Assembly: GCA_030525945.1 (NCBI GenBank)
Contig: JAUNDT010000003.1
Location: forward strand, 137,774 to 201,773
Source: Coriobacteriaceae bacterium
Lineage (GTDB): Bacteria > Actinomycetota > Coriobacteriia > Coriobacteriales > Coriobacteriaceae
Direction: 5' to 3'
DNA: 64,000 nt
Positions within the stretch are counted from its first letter, which is position 1; each line of letters opens with the position of its first letter. Under the pieces are notes generated by a model. The model was not told the DNA's origin. It was given only the letters and a program-made list of their open reading frames with translations, and ran no database searches. Positions 36,476 through 44,854 of this stretch are shown piece by piece. Both the position numbers and the translations under genes were made by a program.

Positions 36476-36512
36476 GGGCAATTGTAGCAGCACCTCTGCG
36501 CTACAATTGCCC
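36476..36512. promoter_or_regulatory. Palindromic divergent promoter/operator
   Basis: Perfect 13-base arms GGGCAATTGTAGC and GCTACAATTGCCC are separated by 11 bases. Each arm carries an outward-facing TACAAT, so one element can supply a -10 hexamer to both the ModE-like gene (minus) and guaB (plus). As a symmetrical site it could also be bound by the regulator itself. Confidence 0.6.
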
Positions 36513-36586
36513 CACTTGTATAGGGCGCCAAAGGCGCGGCGCGCCAAACGCCGCAAGAGCCGGTAGCAATGAGTCGAAGGAGCGAC

Positions 36587-38098
36587 ATGGCAACGTTTTT
36601 CCCTGGTGAGTCCCACACTTTCTCTGAGTACTTGCTCGTACCCGGCTATTCCTCCTCCGAGTGCATCCCCAACAACGTTTCGCTCAAGACCCCTCTGACC
36701 CGCTTCAAGCACGGCGAGGAGCCCGAGATCACCCTGAATATCCCGATGGTCTCCGCAATCATGCAGTCCGTGTCCGGCGTGGACATGGGCGTGGCGCTCG
36801 CTACCGAGGGCGGCCTGTCCTTCATCTACGGCTCCCAGACGCCCGAGTCCGAGGCTGCCATGGTGCGCGCCGTCAAGAACCACAAGGCCGGCTTCGTCGA
36901 GTCCGACTCCACGCTCACGCCCAGCATGACCATGGAGCAGGTCATCGCCCTCAAGGAGAAGACCGGTCACTCCACCATGCCCGTCACCGACGACGGCACC
37001 CCGCGCGGCAAGCTGCTCGGTATCGTGACCAGCCGCGACTACCGTCCCACGCGCGACGACCACTCCAAGAAGGTCGAGGAGTTCATGACGCCGCGCTCCG
37101 AGCTCATCGTGGGCGACAAGAACATCACCCTGAAGGACGCCAACGACCTCATTTGGGACAAGAAGCTCAACGCGCTTCCCGTGGTTGACGACAACGACCA
37201 CCTCATGGGTATCGTCTTCCGCAAGGACTACGACTCCCACAAGACCAACCCCAACGAGCTGCTCGACGCCAATAAGCGCTACATGGTGGGCGCGGGCATC
37301 AACACGCGCGACTACGCCGAGCGCGTGCCCATGCTCGTCGAGGCCGGCGCCGACGTGCTGTGCATCGACTCCTCCGAGGGCTACTCCGAGTGGCAGAAGC
37401 GCACCATCGAGTGGATCCGCGCCAACTACGGCGACTCCGTCAAGGTGGGCGCCGGTAACGTCGTCGACGCCGACGGTTTCCGCTTCCTGGCCGATTGCGG
37501 CGCCGACTTCATCAAGGTTGGCATCGGCGGCGGCTCGATCTGCATCACCCGCGAGACCAAGGGCATCGGCCGCGGCCAGGCCACCGCGCTCATCGACGTG
37601 TGCCGCGCGCGTGACGAGTACTTCGAGGAGACCGGTGTGTACGTGCCCGTCTGCTCCGACGGCGGCATCGTGTACGACTACCACATGACGCTCGCGCTCG
37701 CCATGGGTGCCGACTTCCTCATGCTCGGCCGCTACTTCGCGCGCTTCGACGAGTCTCCGACCAGCCGCGTGAACGTGAACGGCCAGTACATGAAGGAGTA
37801 CTGGGGCGAGGGCTCCGCGCGTGCCCGCAACTGGCAGCGCTACGACCTCGGCGGCGCCCAGAAGCTCTCCTTCGTTGAGGGCGTCGACTCCTACGTGCCC
37901 TACGCCGGCTCCCTCAAGGACGGCGTGGGCGGTACGCTCTACAAGGTGAAGTCCACCATGTGCAACTGCGGCGCGCTCTCCATCCCCGAGCTGCAGGAGA
38001 AGGCCCGCCTCACGCTCGTGTCCGCCACCTCCATCGTTGAAGGCGGCGCTCACGACGTCGTGGTCAAGGACTCCCAGCAGACGGTGAGCTACCAGTAG
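36587..38098 (+). CDS. guaB: IMP dehydrogenase
   Basis: Oxidises IMP to XMP with NAD+, the committing step to GMP. The 503-residue barrel protein has two CBS domains inserted at about residues 95-215, the catalytic Cys319 in [24 protein letters not shown] for phosphate binding, and a mobile flap. GAAGGAG precedes the second of two closely spaced ATG codons and decides the start. The C-terminus ends without extra domains. It shares a divergent control region with the ModE-like gene. Confidence 0.97.
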   Translation: MATFFPGESHTFSEYLLVPGYSSSECIPNNVSLKTPLTRFKHGEEPEITLNIPMVSAIMQSVSGVDMGVALATEGGLSFIYGSQTPESEAAMVRAVKNHKAGFVESDSTLTPSMTMEQVIALKEKTGHSTMPVTDDGTPRGKLLGIVTSRDYRPTRDDHSKKVEEFMTPRSELIVGDKNITLKDANDLIWDKKLNALPVVDDNDHLMGIVFRKDYDSHKTNPNELLDANKRYMVGAGINTRDYAERVPMLVEAGADVLCIDSSEGYSEWQKRTIEWIRANYGDSVKVGAGNVVDADGFRFLADCGADFIKVGIGGGSICITRETKGIGRGQATALIDVCRARDEYFEETGVYVPVCSDGGIVYDYHMTLALAMGADFLMLGRYFARFDESPTSRVNVNGQYMKEYWGEGSARARNWQRYDLGGAQKLSFVEGVDSYVPYAGSLKDGVGGTLYKVKSTMCNCGALSIPELQEKARLTLVSATSIVEGGAHDVVVKDSQQTVSYQ

Positions 38099-38415
38099 GT
38101 TTCTCCCGGCGGCCGGACCGCGGCGGTATTTTGCCGGCGGCATCAAGGTGGGCTGCTGGCGGTTTCTCGCTTCGTGCCGGACGCGCGTTCGCTGTGCGGG
38201 ACGGGGGATACCGATCTTCGGTGCTTGCACCGACTGCGGCCGCTGCCGTGAGCTTAACCTGCTAGCCACGGTGTCAGATACTGGTCAGATGGGCGTGTAG
38301 ATTCTTTTTTCGATTGCGTTGGCGCGCCTCTTATTCGCGTTATTCGTGCAAAGCTGAAAACGGGTCCCGATTGGGGCCCGTTTTCGTTTGCAGGGACATC
38401 GGCGAAAGAGGGCGT
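38099..38415. other. Intergenic region after guaB with terminator
   Basis: This 317-base gap contains an AT-richer stretch (about 38290-38345) and a bidirectional terminator-like hairpin at 38357-38386. The stretch between 38100 and 38280 shows no gene. The hairpin is only 30 bases before the next gene, so that gene is either read through it or starts just after it. Confidence 0.55.
38357..38386. terminator. Terminator-like hairpin before the accessory gene
   Basis: AAAACGGGTCCC and GGGGCCCGTTTT pair with one T-G mismatch position around a four-base loop. A-runs and T-runs flank it, so it can work on both strands. Confidence 0.75.
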
Positions 38416-39528
38416 ATGGCAGTGAAGAAAGTCGTCCTTTCCCACATGACGGCGCTGTACTGGCTGCTCGGTCATAGCAATTACCTGGTAGATTCATCGA
38501 TCGTGTGTCGCGTCTCTCCAAAGGACGCCGTTGCCGCAGGCAATGACCTTGCACAGCACTTGCTGGGCATCATGTCCTATCCGGGTAAGTTGGACTGTTT
38601 GGTGTGCGAGCCGCGGCTCGAAAGGAGAACGAGCTGCGTGCGAACCCATCTGAGCGATGGCAAGCTCCCTGCCGAATGCCTCATTCCCATTGAATGCGCG
38701 TTTGACGATGTGGACCTGTTCGTGTGCCGGCCCGAACTCGTGTACATGCAGCTTTCTAAATGTTTGAGCGATCAAGAGACCATATATTTTGGTATGGCGC
38801 TCTGTTCGGGCTTTCGTTTGGAGCCTGCAGCCCAAGGAGGCGTCGTGTTTAGGCAGGGTTACGACGCGCCGCTCATTTCCGCGTCCAAAATCACTTCTTA
38901 TCTGCAGCGAGTTCCCGGGCCGAGGACCCCAAAGCGCGGCCTTCGTTTGATCCGCCGCGTTGCCGACCATGCGCGATCGCCCAAGGAATGCGCGCTTGGC
39001 ATGCTGTTTGCGCTTCCCGTGCGGCTGGGCGGATATGGCCTTGGCTCACTAACGTTTAATCCGGAGTACCGTGTGTACAGCGGCGTTGACCGCTTCGGTG
39101 ACGCGCGATACGGAACGCGCATTCCCGACCTGCTGCTGGAGGCCAAGGACACTCACGGCAACAAGCGCGCTGTGGCGGTCGACTACGATCCGGCATCGAC
39201 GCATGCAGGCGATATTAAGGAGCTGCTGGATACCAGGAGACGCAACGATATCGCCACCATTCGGGGATTGCCGCATTTCGCCATCACGTCTGAGGACATA
39301 AAGAGCTTCGAGTATCTTGATCTGACGGCGGAGCGCATAAGAAGGGCCCTTGGAAAGCGCGTGTGCTCGAGTTTGGAAGGCGCGGCGGAAAGCTGGGAGG
39401 GCAGGGAGCGCCTCGAGGAGGCCCAGAGGGCGCGCCGCGCCCTCTGGCGGCAGTTCGTTGTGCCCCCATTTGAGGGCGTGATCAAGGATTTGCCGCTGGA
39501 AAAGAGCAAAGGCACCCGGCACAGTTGA
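38416..39528 (+). CDS. Accessory protein with C-terminal nuclease-like fold (hypothetical)
   Basis: A 370-residue protein without a firm family name. The N-terminal 200 residues resemble AbiEi-like or winged-helix proteins found widely in Coriobacteriia (weak recognition). The C-terminal part, RIPDLLLEAKDTHG then AVAVDYDP (Asp238, Asp256), followed by TRRRNDIATIRGLPHFAITSEDI, resembles the Vsr/DUF559 PD-(D/E)xK layout, but the usual catalytic Glu/Lys spacing is incomplete. GAGGGCG precedes the ATG. Its base composition is less GC-rich than the flanking genes, and a hairpin element abuts its stop codon, so horizontal gain is plausible. Nuclease or defence roles are inference only. Confidence 0.7.
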   Translation: MAVKKVVLSHMTALYWLLGHSNYLVDSSIVCRVSPKDAVAAGNDLAQHLLGIMSYPGKLDCLVCEPRLERRTSCVRTHLSDGKLPAECLIPIECAFDDVDLFVCRPELVYMQLSKCLSDQETIYFGMALCSGFRLEPAAQGGVVFRQGYDAPLISASKITSYLQRVPGPRTPKRGLRLIRRVADHARSPKECALGMLFALPVRLGGYGLGSLTFNPEYRVYSGVDRFGDARYGTRIPDLLLEAKDTHGNKRAVAVDYDPASTHAGDIKELLDTRRRNDIATIRGLPHFAITSEDIKSFEYLDLTAERIRRALGKRVCSSLEGAAESWEGRERLEEAQRARRALWRQFVVPPFEGVIKDLPLEKSKGTRHS

Positions 39529-39529
39529 T

Positions 39530-39717
39530 CAGTGCGGAAAAATCGGCCCCCAGATGCAGAAAAGCGCCTTATTATGCTCGCGACCTTCGAGGGGCCTGTG
39601 AACAGCCGAGAAAACCGCAGGATTAGTCAGTCCAGCGAGCGAGAAAACGGGCGATGGTCGAAATGGGGGATAGAATAAGGCGCTTTTCTGCATCAAGCGT
39701 GTTTGTTTTCCGCACTG
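39530..39717. mobile_element. MITE-like 188-bp element with long inverted ends
   Basis: Outer inverted repeats CAGTGCGGAAAA/TTTTCCGCACTG (12 bp) are separated by an unpaired 11-base block on each side from perfect 21-bp inner arms (39553-39573 and 39674-39694, core GCAGAAAAGCGCCTT). The 100-base middle has no gene. It begins one base after the stop codon of the accessory gene. The symmetry and absence of coding capacity resemble a non-autonomous transposon or a very long RNA hairpin. The rest of the gap to leuS holds its promoter and a GGCGGCGC/GCGCCGCT hairpin. Confidence 0.65.
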
Positions 39718-39841
39718 GGCGGCGAATGGCTGCCTGAAGTCGACTTATGAGACGGAAAACGGGGTCTTTTGATAGTATCTTGAGCATTGCTGATATATGG
39801 CGGCGCGACTGCGCCGCTCGTGACGATAGGAGGCGCGACAA

Positions 39842-42430
39842 GTGTGCGATTGCAGTGATCGCTCTGCCGCAAATGGGGCAGCAGCGGAGATCCCTACGTA
39901 TGATGCGCAGGCCATCGAGACCAAGTGGATGAAGTCCTGGGAGGAGCAGAACCTCTTTGCCGTGGACACCGACTCCACCAAACCCAAGAAGTACATCCTT
40001 GAGATGTTCCCGTATCCCTCGGGTGACCTGCACATGGGCCATGCGCGCAACTATACCATCGGCGACGCTATGGCCCGTCAGGCCCGTATGCGCGGCTTCG
40101 ACGTGCTTCATCCCATCGGGTTCGATGCCTTTGGCCTGCCCGCCGAGAACGCGGCCATCAAGCACAATACCCAGGCAGCCGCGTGGACGTACAAGAACAT
40201 GGACCAGGCGCTCGTCACTATGAAGCGCATGGGTTTCTCCTACGATATGGACCGTTTGGTCAAAACCTGCAGCCCCGATTACTACCGCTGGGGCCAGTGG
40301 ATCTTCGAGAAGCTCTGGGAGCGCGGTCTGGTGTACCGCAAGAAGAACCCGGTCAATTGGTGCCCCAAGTGCGAGACCGTGCTCGCCAACGAGCAGGTGA
40401 CGGAGGGTCGCTGCTGGCGCTGCGACTCCGAGGTCGAGAAGCGCGACCTCGAGCAGTGGTACATCAAGATCACCGAGTACGCGCAGGAGCTGCTCGACGA
40501 CCTTGAGAAGCTGCCCGGCTGGCCCGAGCGCGTCAAGCAGATGCAGGCCAACTGGATCGGCCGCTCCGAGGGCGCTGAGGTCGATTTCACCCTCTGCGAT
40601 GCGGACGGCAACCCCATCGAGGGCGACGAGGGTAAGATCACCGTCTTCACCACGCGCGCCGACACGCTGTTCGGCAACACGTTCTTCCTGCTGGCACCCG
40701 AGTACAAGGGCCTCATGGAGCTCGTCGAGGGCACCGAGTACGAGGCGGCCGTCCGCGAGGTCGTGGAGGGCGCCAAGCATATCTCCGCGGTCGAGCGCGC
40801 GCAGGGCACGCTCGAGAAGCACGGTGCGTTCACGGGCCGCTACGTTGTGAACCCCGTCTCGGGCGCCAAGGTGCCCGTGTGGGTCGCCGACTACGTCATC
40901 TCCGACTACGGCACCGGCGCGGTCATGGCCGTTCCGTGCGGTGACGCGCGCGACTTTGATTTTGCCAAGAAGTACGATCTTCCCATCGTGCCCATCATCC
41001 TGTCTGAGGACGACCCGCTGTTCGACCAACTCAAGGCCGAGCAGAACACCGTCGTGACGAGCGTGGACTGGGATGAGGCGCTCACCTGCGAGGGTGTGCT
41101 CGTGCAGTCCGGCAAGTACACCGGTATGCCGGGTGGCAAGCACTCCGAGGGTGAGGCCGCGATCGTGGCCGACCTCGAGGCCGCCGGCACCGGCCGCCGC
41201 TCCGTGCAGTACCGCCTGCGCGACTGGCTGATCTCCCGCCAGCGCTACTGGGGCAACCCCATCCCAGCCATCCACTGCGAGCACTGCGGCATCGTGCCCG
41301 TGCCCGTCGAGCAGCTGCCGGTGACGCTTCCCGAGAACCTTGACCTCACCGCGGGCGAGACGCTCGCCGAGTGCCGTGACTTCTACGAGACCACCTGTCC
41401 CGTGTGCGGCGCCCCCGCCCGTCGCGAGACGGACACTATGGACACGTTCACGTGCTCCAGCTGGTACTACCTGCGCTACACCGACCCGCACAACACCGAG
41501 CTGCCGTTCTCGCGCGAGGCTGCGAATCGCTTCATGCCGGTCGACAACTACATCGGCGGCATCGAGCATGCGATCCTGCACCTGCTGTACAGCCGTTTCT
41601 TCACCAAGGCGCTGCGCGATATTGACCTGCTCGACGTGGACGAGCCCTTCACCAACCTGCTGTGCCAGGGCATGGTGAAGGACGCCAACGGCGAGACCAT
41701 GTCCAAGTCCAAGGGCAACGTGGTGCCGCCGAGCTCCGTTATCGAGCCCTTTGGCGCCGACACCATGCGTCTGGCGATCCTGTTCATCGCCCCGCCTGAG
41801 AAGGACTTCGACTGGGACGAGAACGCCGTTGAGGGCGCGAACCGCTTCATCAAGCGCGCGTGGCGCACCGTCTGGCAGCTCGTCCAAACTGCCGGCGACC
41901 CCGCCGCCCTGGATAAGGCGAGCCTCTCCAAGCCCGCGCTCGAGCTCTACCGCGAGCGCCATCGTACACTTGCCAAGTGCACCGAGGACTTCGACCGCGG
42001 CCAGTTCAACACCGCCATCTCCGCGATGATGGAGCTGGTGAACGCCGCGAACGCCTACTTGAACGCCGCGCCCGCGCCCGAGCGCGACGCCGCGCTCACC
42101 GCGCAGGTCGCCACCGACATCGTGAGCGTGCTCGCGCCCATCTGCCCGTTTGCCTGCGAGGAGCTCTGGCACGCCGCACTCGGCCGCGAGGGGAGCGTCT
42201 ACACCGCCGCCTGGCCCGAGTTCGATGCTGCCGAGGCTGCTGCCGACGAGGTCGAGATCGCCGTCCAGGTCCTGGGTAAGATGCGCGCCCGCGTGATGGT
42301 TCCTGCCGATGCCGACCAGGCCGCCATGCAGGCAGTCGCCGAGGCCGCCGTTGCCAGGTGGATCGACGGCAAGACGGTGGTCAAGGCCATCTGCGTCCCC
42401 GGCAAGCTGGTCAACCTGGTGGTCAAGTAA
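39842..42430 (+). CDS. leuS: Leucyl-tRNA synthetase
   Basis: Charges tRNA-Leu. An 862-residue class I synthetase with [19 protein letters not shown] (HMGH 64-67), a zinc segment [13 protein letters not shown], a CP1 editing domain containing [14 protein letters not shown], a second Cys cluster [17 protein letters not shown] (from Met620), and an anticodon-binding C-domain. Translation begins at GTG, ten bases after AGGAGG; no ATG gives the conserved N-terminus [10 protein letters not shown]. About 18 N-terminal residues precede the usual start of the family. No T-box is visible. Confidence 0.97.
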   Translation: MCDCSDRSAANGAAAEIPTYDAQAIETKWMKSWEEQNLFAVDTDSTKPKKYILEMFPYPSGDLHMGHARNYTIGDAMARQARMRGFDVLHPIGFDAFGLPAENAAIKHNTQAAAWTYKNMDQALVTMKRMGFSYDMDRLVKTCSPDYYRWGQWIFEKLWERGLVYRKKNPVNWCPKCETVLANEQVTEGRCWRCDSEVEKRDLEQWYIKITEYAQELLDDLEKLPGWPERVKQMQANWIGRSEGAEVDFTLCDADGNPIEGDEGKITVFTTRADTLFGNTFFLLAPEYKGLMELVEGTEYEAAVREVVEGAKHISAVERAQGTLEKHGAFTGRYVVNPVSGAKVPVWVADYVISDYGTGAVMAVPCGDARDFDFAKKYDLPIVPIILSEDDPLFDQLKAEQNTVVTSVDWDEALTCEGVLVQSGKYTGMPGGKHSEGEAAIVADLEAAGTGRRSVQYRLRDWLISRQRYWGNPIPAIHCEHCGIVPVPVEQLPVTLPENLDLTAGETLAECRDFYETTCPVCGAPARRETDTMDTFTCSSWYYLRYTDPHNTELPFSREAANRFMPVDNYIGGIEHAILHLLYSRFFTKALRDIDLLDVDEPFTNLLCQGMVKDANGETMSKSKGNVVPPSSVIEPFGADTMRLAILFIAPPEKDFDWDENAVEGANRFIKRAWRTVWQLVQTAGDPAALDKASLSKPALELYRERHRTLAKCTEDFDRGQFNTAISAMMELVNAANAYLNAAPAPERDAALTAQVATDIVSVLAPICPFACEELWHAALGREGSVYTAAWPEFDAAEAAADEVEIAVQVLGKMRARVMVPADADQAAMQAVAEAAVARWIDGKTVVKAICVPGKLVNLVVK

Positions 42431-42461
42431 GCGGCGTTGATTTGGGTCCGTACCGACCGCC

Positions 42462-42568
42462 CCGGAGGCCTGCGCGCATCATCCCGTGCTCAAACAGTCC
42501 TGCTCGCACGAAGGGCCCACTGGGCCCTTCGGCTCGTGCGGAACTGCGCGCGGGACGATGCGCTCCGG
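42462..42568. repeat. Family C hairpin repeat, copy 2
   Basis: The core shares CCCGTGCTCAAACAGTCCT, GCTCGCACG, GGCTCGTGCGGAACTGC and GCGGGACGAT with copy 1. The central hairpin is AAGGGCCC/GGGCCCTT. Outer arms are GCGCATC/GATGCGC and CCGGAG/CTCCGG, unrelated to those of copy 1. Confidence 0.85.
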
Positions 42569-42585
42569 TTTCTGGGGCTACGGAG

Positions 42586-42622
42586 AATGCGTCATTTAGG
42601 GTCTGACCCTAAATGACGCATT
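42586..42622. repeat. Family A perfect palindrome, copy 3
   Basis: Arms AATGCGTCATTTAGGGTC and the exact complement flank a single central T. The sequence is identical to copy 2 across the 37 bases. It lies between two family C elements. Confidence 0.9.
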
Positions 42623-42725
42623 TTCCGCAGGAGTGTTTTTATGGACCGCAGCGGAACCACATTCCGGAGTGTATATCCGAGCCCGCGCCGGACGGGTTCA
42701 GCGCTTACCAGCCAGATAAACGCAA

Positions 42726-42809
42726 GCCCCGCCCCTGGGGCATATCGTCCCGCGCGCAGTTCGCGCTGGCGCTGTTTGAGCACGGGATGATATGTGCAAG
42801 GGGCGGGGC
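42726..42809. repeat. Family C hairpin repeat, copy 3 (reverse, internally deleted)
   Basis: In reverse orientation it has ATCGTCCCGCGCGCAGTTC and GTTTGAGCACGGGATGAT but lacks the central part of the core. Outer arms are GCCCCGCCCC/GGGGCGGGGC, again unique to this copy. Confidence 0.8.
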
Positions 42810-42885
42810 GACGGGACGAGGAGCCCCCATTGTGCGGAAATTGTGGCGGCGCCGGGCTCGAAACACCCGTGCGTAGGCGCTAAAT

Positions 42886-42915
42886 TTGCCCCATACGCTG
42901 GGGATGTGCTATATT
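42886..42915 (+). promoter_or_regulatory. Promoter of the rimP-nusA-infB operon
   Basis: TTGCCC (-35) and TATATT (-10) are 18 bp apart, about 80 bases before rimP and just upstream of the attenuator hairpin. No competing promoter is seen in the gap. Confidence 0.65.
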
Positions 42916-42943
42916 GCACCTGCAAATGAAGTTGATTCGTGAA

Positions 42944-42972
42944 GGAGTGCGGGTTCGCCCGCGCTCCTTTTT
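42944..42972 (+). terminator. Attenuator in the rimP leader
   Basis: GGAGTGCGGG and CCCGCGCTCC form a 10-bp stem with a TTCG tetraloop followed by TTTTT, 20 bases before the rimP ATG and inside its transcript. Terminators at this place are known in rimP/nusA leaders of several bacteria, where NusA-dependent autoregulation is suspected. Confidence 0.85.
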
Positions 42973-42991
42973 CGTGAAAGCGAGGTGTTGG

Positions 42992-43486
42992 ATGTTCAAG
43001 AGCAAACTGGAGCAGGACATCATCGACGCGCTTGAGGAGCACGCCGCAACGCACGGCATCGACGTCGTCGACGTCGAGATCGTCGGCGCCACCAAGGCGC
43101 CGTGCATCCGCGTGCGCCTGGACAAGCTCGACGGTGAGCCCATTACCCTGGACGAAGTCACGGCCAACACGCGCTGGGTCTCCGACGCCGTCGAGGCGCT
43201 CGATCCCATTTCCAGCGCTTACACGCTCGAGGTCAGCTCCCCCGGCATGAAGCGCCCCCTGCGCCGCCCGTCCGACTTCGCGCGCTTTGCGGGCGAGGAG
43301 GTCGAGCTCACCACGACCGCCATGGAGGGCCGCCGCTCCTACAAGGGCGTCATCGCCGAGGCGACCGACACCGCCGTGACCATCCAGCCCGAGGGCGAGG
43401 ACGCGGTCACCATCTCGTTTGACGACGTGAAGAAGTGCACCTTGAAGCCGGTCTACGACTTCAAGGGCGTAAAGGAAGGAAAGTAG
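42992..43486 (+). CDS. rimP: Ribosome maturation factor RimP
   Basis: Needed for assembly of the 30S subunit. The 164-residue protein has the N-terminal alpha/beta domain with VVDVEIVGATKAPCIRV and the signature LEVSSPGMKRPLRRPSDF, followed by an SH3-like barrel (about 95-160). The ATG follows GAGGTG; longer in-frame sequence lies across the attenuator. It is two bases from nusA and opens the rimP-nusA-infB operon. Confidence 0.95.
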   Translation: MFKSKLEQDIIDALEEHAATHGIDVVDVEIVGATKAPCIRVRLDKLDGEPITLDEVTANTRWVSDAVEALDPISSAYTLEVSSPGMKRPLRRPSDFARFAGEEVELTTTAMEGRRSYKGVIAEATDTAVTIQPEGEDAVTISFDDVKKCTLKPVYDFKGVKEGK

Positions 43487-43488
43487 CC

Positions 43489-44772
43489 ATGGCAGACGCC
43501 GATATGACCATGATGGAAGCCCTGATGCTCCTGTGTCAGGAAAAGCACATCGACCAGCTGTATCTGCTCGACCGCCTCGAGGCCGCGCTCGCCGAGACCT
43601 ACGCGCGCGTGCTCAAGCTCGACTGGGGCGCCAAGGTCACCATCGACCGCGCATCCGGCAAGATCTACGTGTACCGCCTCGAGCCCATCGATGACTCCAT
43701 GGACGAGGAGGGCAACTTCACCGAGTACGAGGAGATCGACGTCACGCCCAAGGACGTGAGCCGCCTCGCCGCCCAGACCGCCAAGGCCGAGATCAACGCC
43801 ATCGTGCGCAACGCCGCCCGCGAGCAGATCTACGAGGAGTTCTCCGGCCGCCTGGGCGACCTCATTAACGGCACGGTCCTGCAGTCCACGCCCGACTTCA
43901 CCATCGTCAAGATCCGCGATGGCGTCGAGGCGGAGCTGCCGCACTTCGACCAGCGCCGCTACCCCGACGAGCGCAACGAGCGCCCCAACGGCGAGCGCTA
44001 CATGCACAACCAGCATCTCAAGGCCGTCATCATCGACGTGCGCGACCCCAACTCCACGCTCCCGCCCGTGCGCGGCGAGCACTCCCGCCCGCCGATCGTG
44101 ATCTCGCGCACCCACGCCGAGCTCATGCGTCGCCTGTTCGAGCAGGAGGTGCCGGAGGTCTACGAGGGCACCGTCGAGCTCAAGTCCATCGCCCGCGAGC
44201 CCGGTATGCGCTCCAAGGTCGCCGTCCACTCTCTCGACGACCGCCTCGATCCCGTGGGCGCCTGCGTCGGCCCCAAGGGCAGCCGCGTGCGCGCCGTTGT
44301 GGGCGAGCTTCGCGGTGAGCGCGTCGACGTCATCCTGTGGGACGAGGATCCGGCCGTGTACGTGGCCAATGCCCTGTCCCCGGCGAAGGTCTCCCGCGTG
44401 CTCATCGATCCCGAGAAGAATTACGCCGGCGTGATCGTCCCCGACGACCAGCTCTCCCTGGCCATCGGCAAGGAGGGCCAGAACGCCCGTCTCGCCGCCC
44501 GCCTGACTGGCTGGCACATCGACATCAAGAGCGAGACGCTCGCCGCCGACATCCTGAAGAACGTGCCGCTCGCGCCTGAGCCGGTCGTTGAGGACCTGAT
44601 CTTCGACGAGGATCTCGACTTCGAGCCCGGCCGCTGCGCCTTCGTGAGCGAGGACGGCATCGCCTGCCGCAACCAGGCCCGCCCTGGCTCCCGCTACTGC
44701 GGCGTGCACGACGTGACCGCCTTCGACGGCTCCGAGGACGGCGCCTTCGCCGATGCCGAGGACCTCATCTAG
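43489..44772 (+). CDS. nusA: Transcription termination/antitermination factor NusA
   Basis: RNA polymerase-binding factor controlling pausing, termination and antitermination. The 427-residue product has the N-domain (1-125), an S1 domain (about 130-200), and two KH domains with [10 protein letters not shown] and [16 protein letters not shown]. The C-terminus adds an unusual Cys/His segment, [15 protein letters not shown] then SRYCGVHD, a possible small zinc site, followed by an acidic end. AAAGGAAAG precedes the ATG. The ylxR gene, usually between nusA and infB in Gram-positives, is absent here. Confidence 0.96.
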   Translation: MADADMTMMEALMLLCQEKHIDQLYLLDRLEAALAETYARVLKLDWGAKVTIDRASGKIYVYRLEPIDDSMDEEGNFTEYEEIDVTPKDVSRLAAQTAKAEINAIVRNAAREQIYEEFSGRLGDLINGTVLQSTPDFTIVKIRDGVEAELPHFDQRRYPDERNERPNGERYMHNQHLKAVIIDVRDPNSTLPPVRGEHSRPPIVISRTHAELMRRLFEQEVPEVYEGTVELKSIAREPGMRSKVAVHSLDDRLDPVGACVGPKGSRVRAVVGELRGERVDVILWDEDPAVYVANALSPAKVSRVLIDPEKNYAGVIVPDDQLSLAIGKEGQNARLAARLTGWHIDIKSETLAADILKNVPLAPEPVVEDLIFDEDLDFEPGRCAFVSEDGIACRNQARPGSRYCGVHDVTAFDGSEDGAFADAEDLI

Positions 44773-44854
44773 GCCCGTTTTGCGCATCGCGCCTTGCTGA
44801 TTGTTTGATTGAGTGCGCGCACGACCGCGTGCGCGCGAGAGGTAGGTGATAGAT

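Larger units (their letters stand above)
42431..42991. other. 561-base intergenic region with stacked palindromic repeats
   Basis: No supported gene; an 87-codon frame at 42613-42876 runs through repeats and has no conserved features. It holds family C copy 2, family A copy 3, family C copy 3, then the promoter and attenuator of the rimP operon. The accumulation of different repeat families in one gap suggests they mark the same class of non-coding site. Confidence 0.8.

Noticed and set aside
36398..38269. Long minus-strand frame opposite guaB continuing into the ModE-like gene
   Set aside because: It is the antisense shadow of the guaB codons; only the last 113 codons have a Shine-Dalgarno and family similarity.
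42613..42876. An 87-codon plus-strand gene
   Set aside because: It runs through family A and C repeats, lacks a convincing start signal and resembles no protein.
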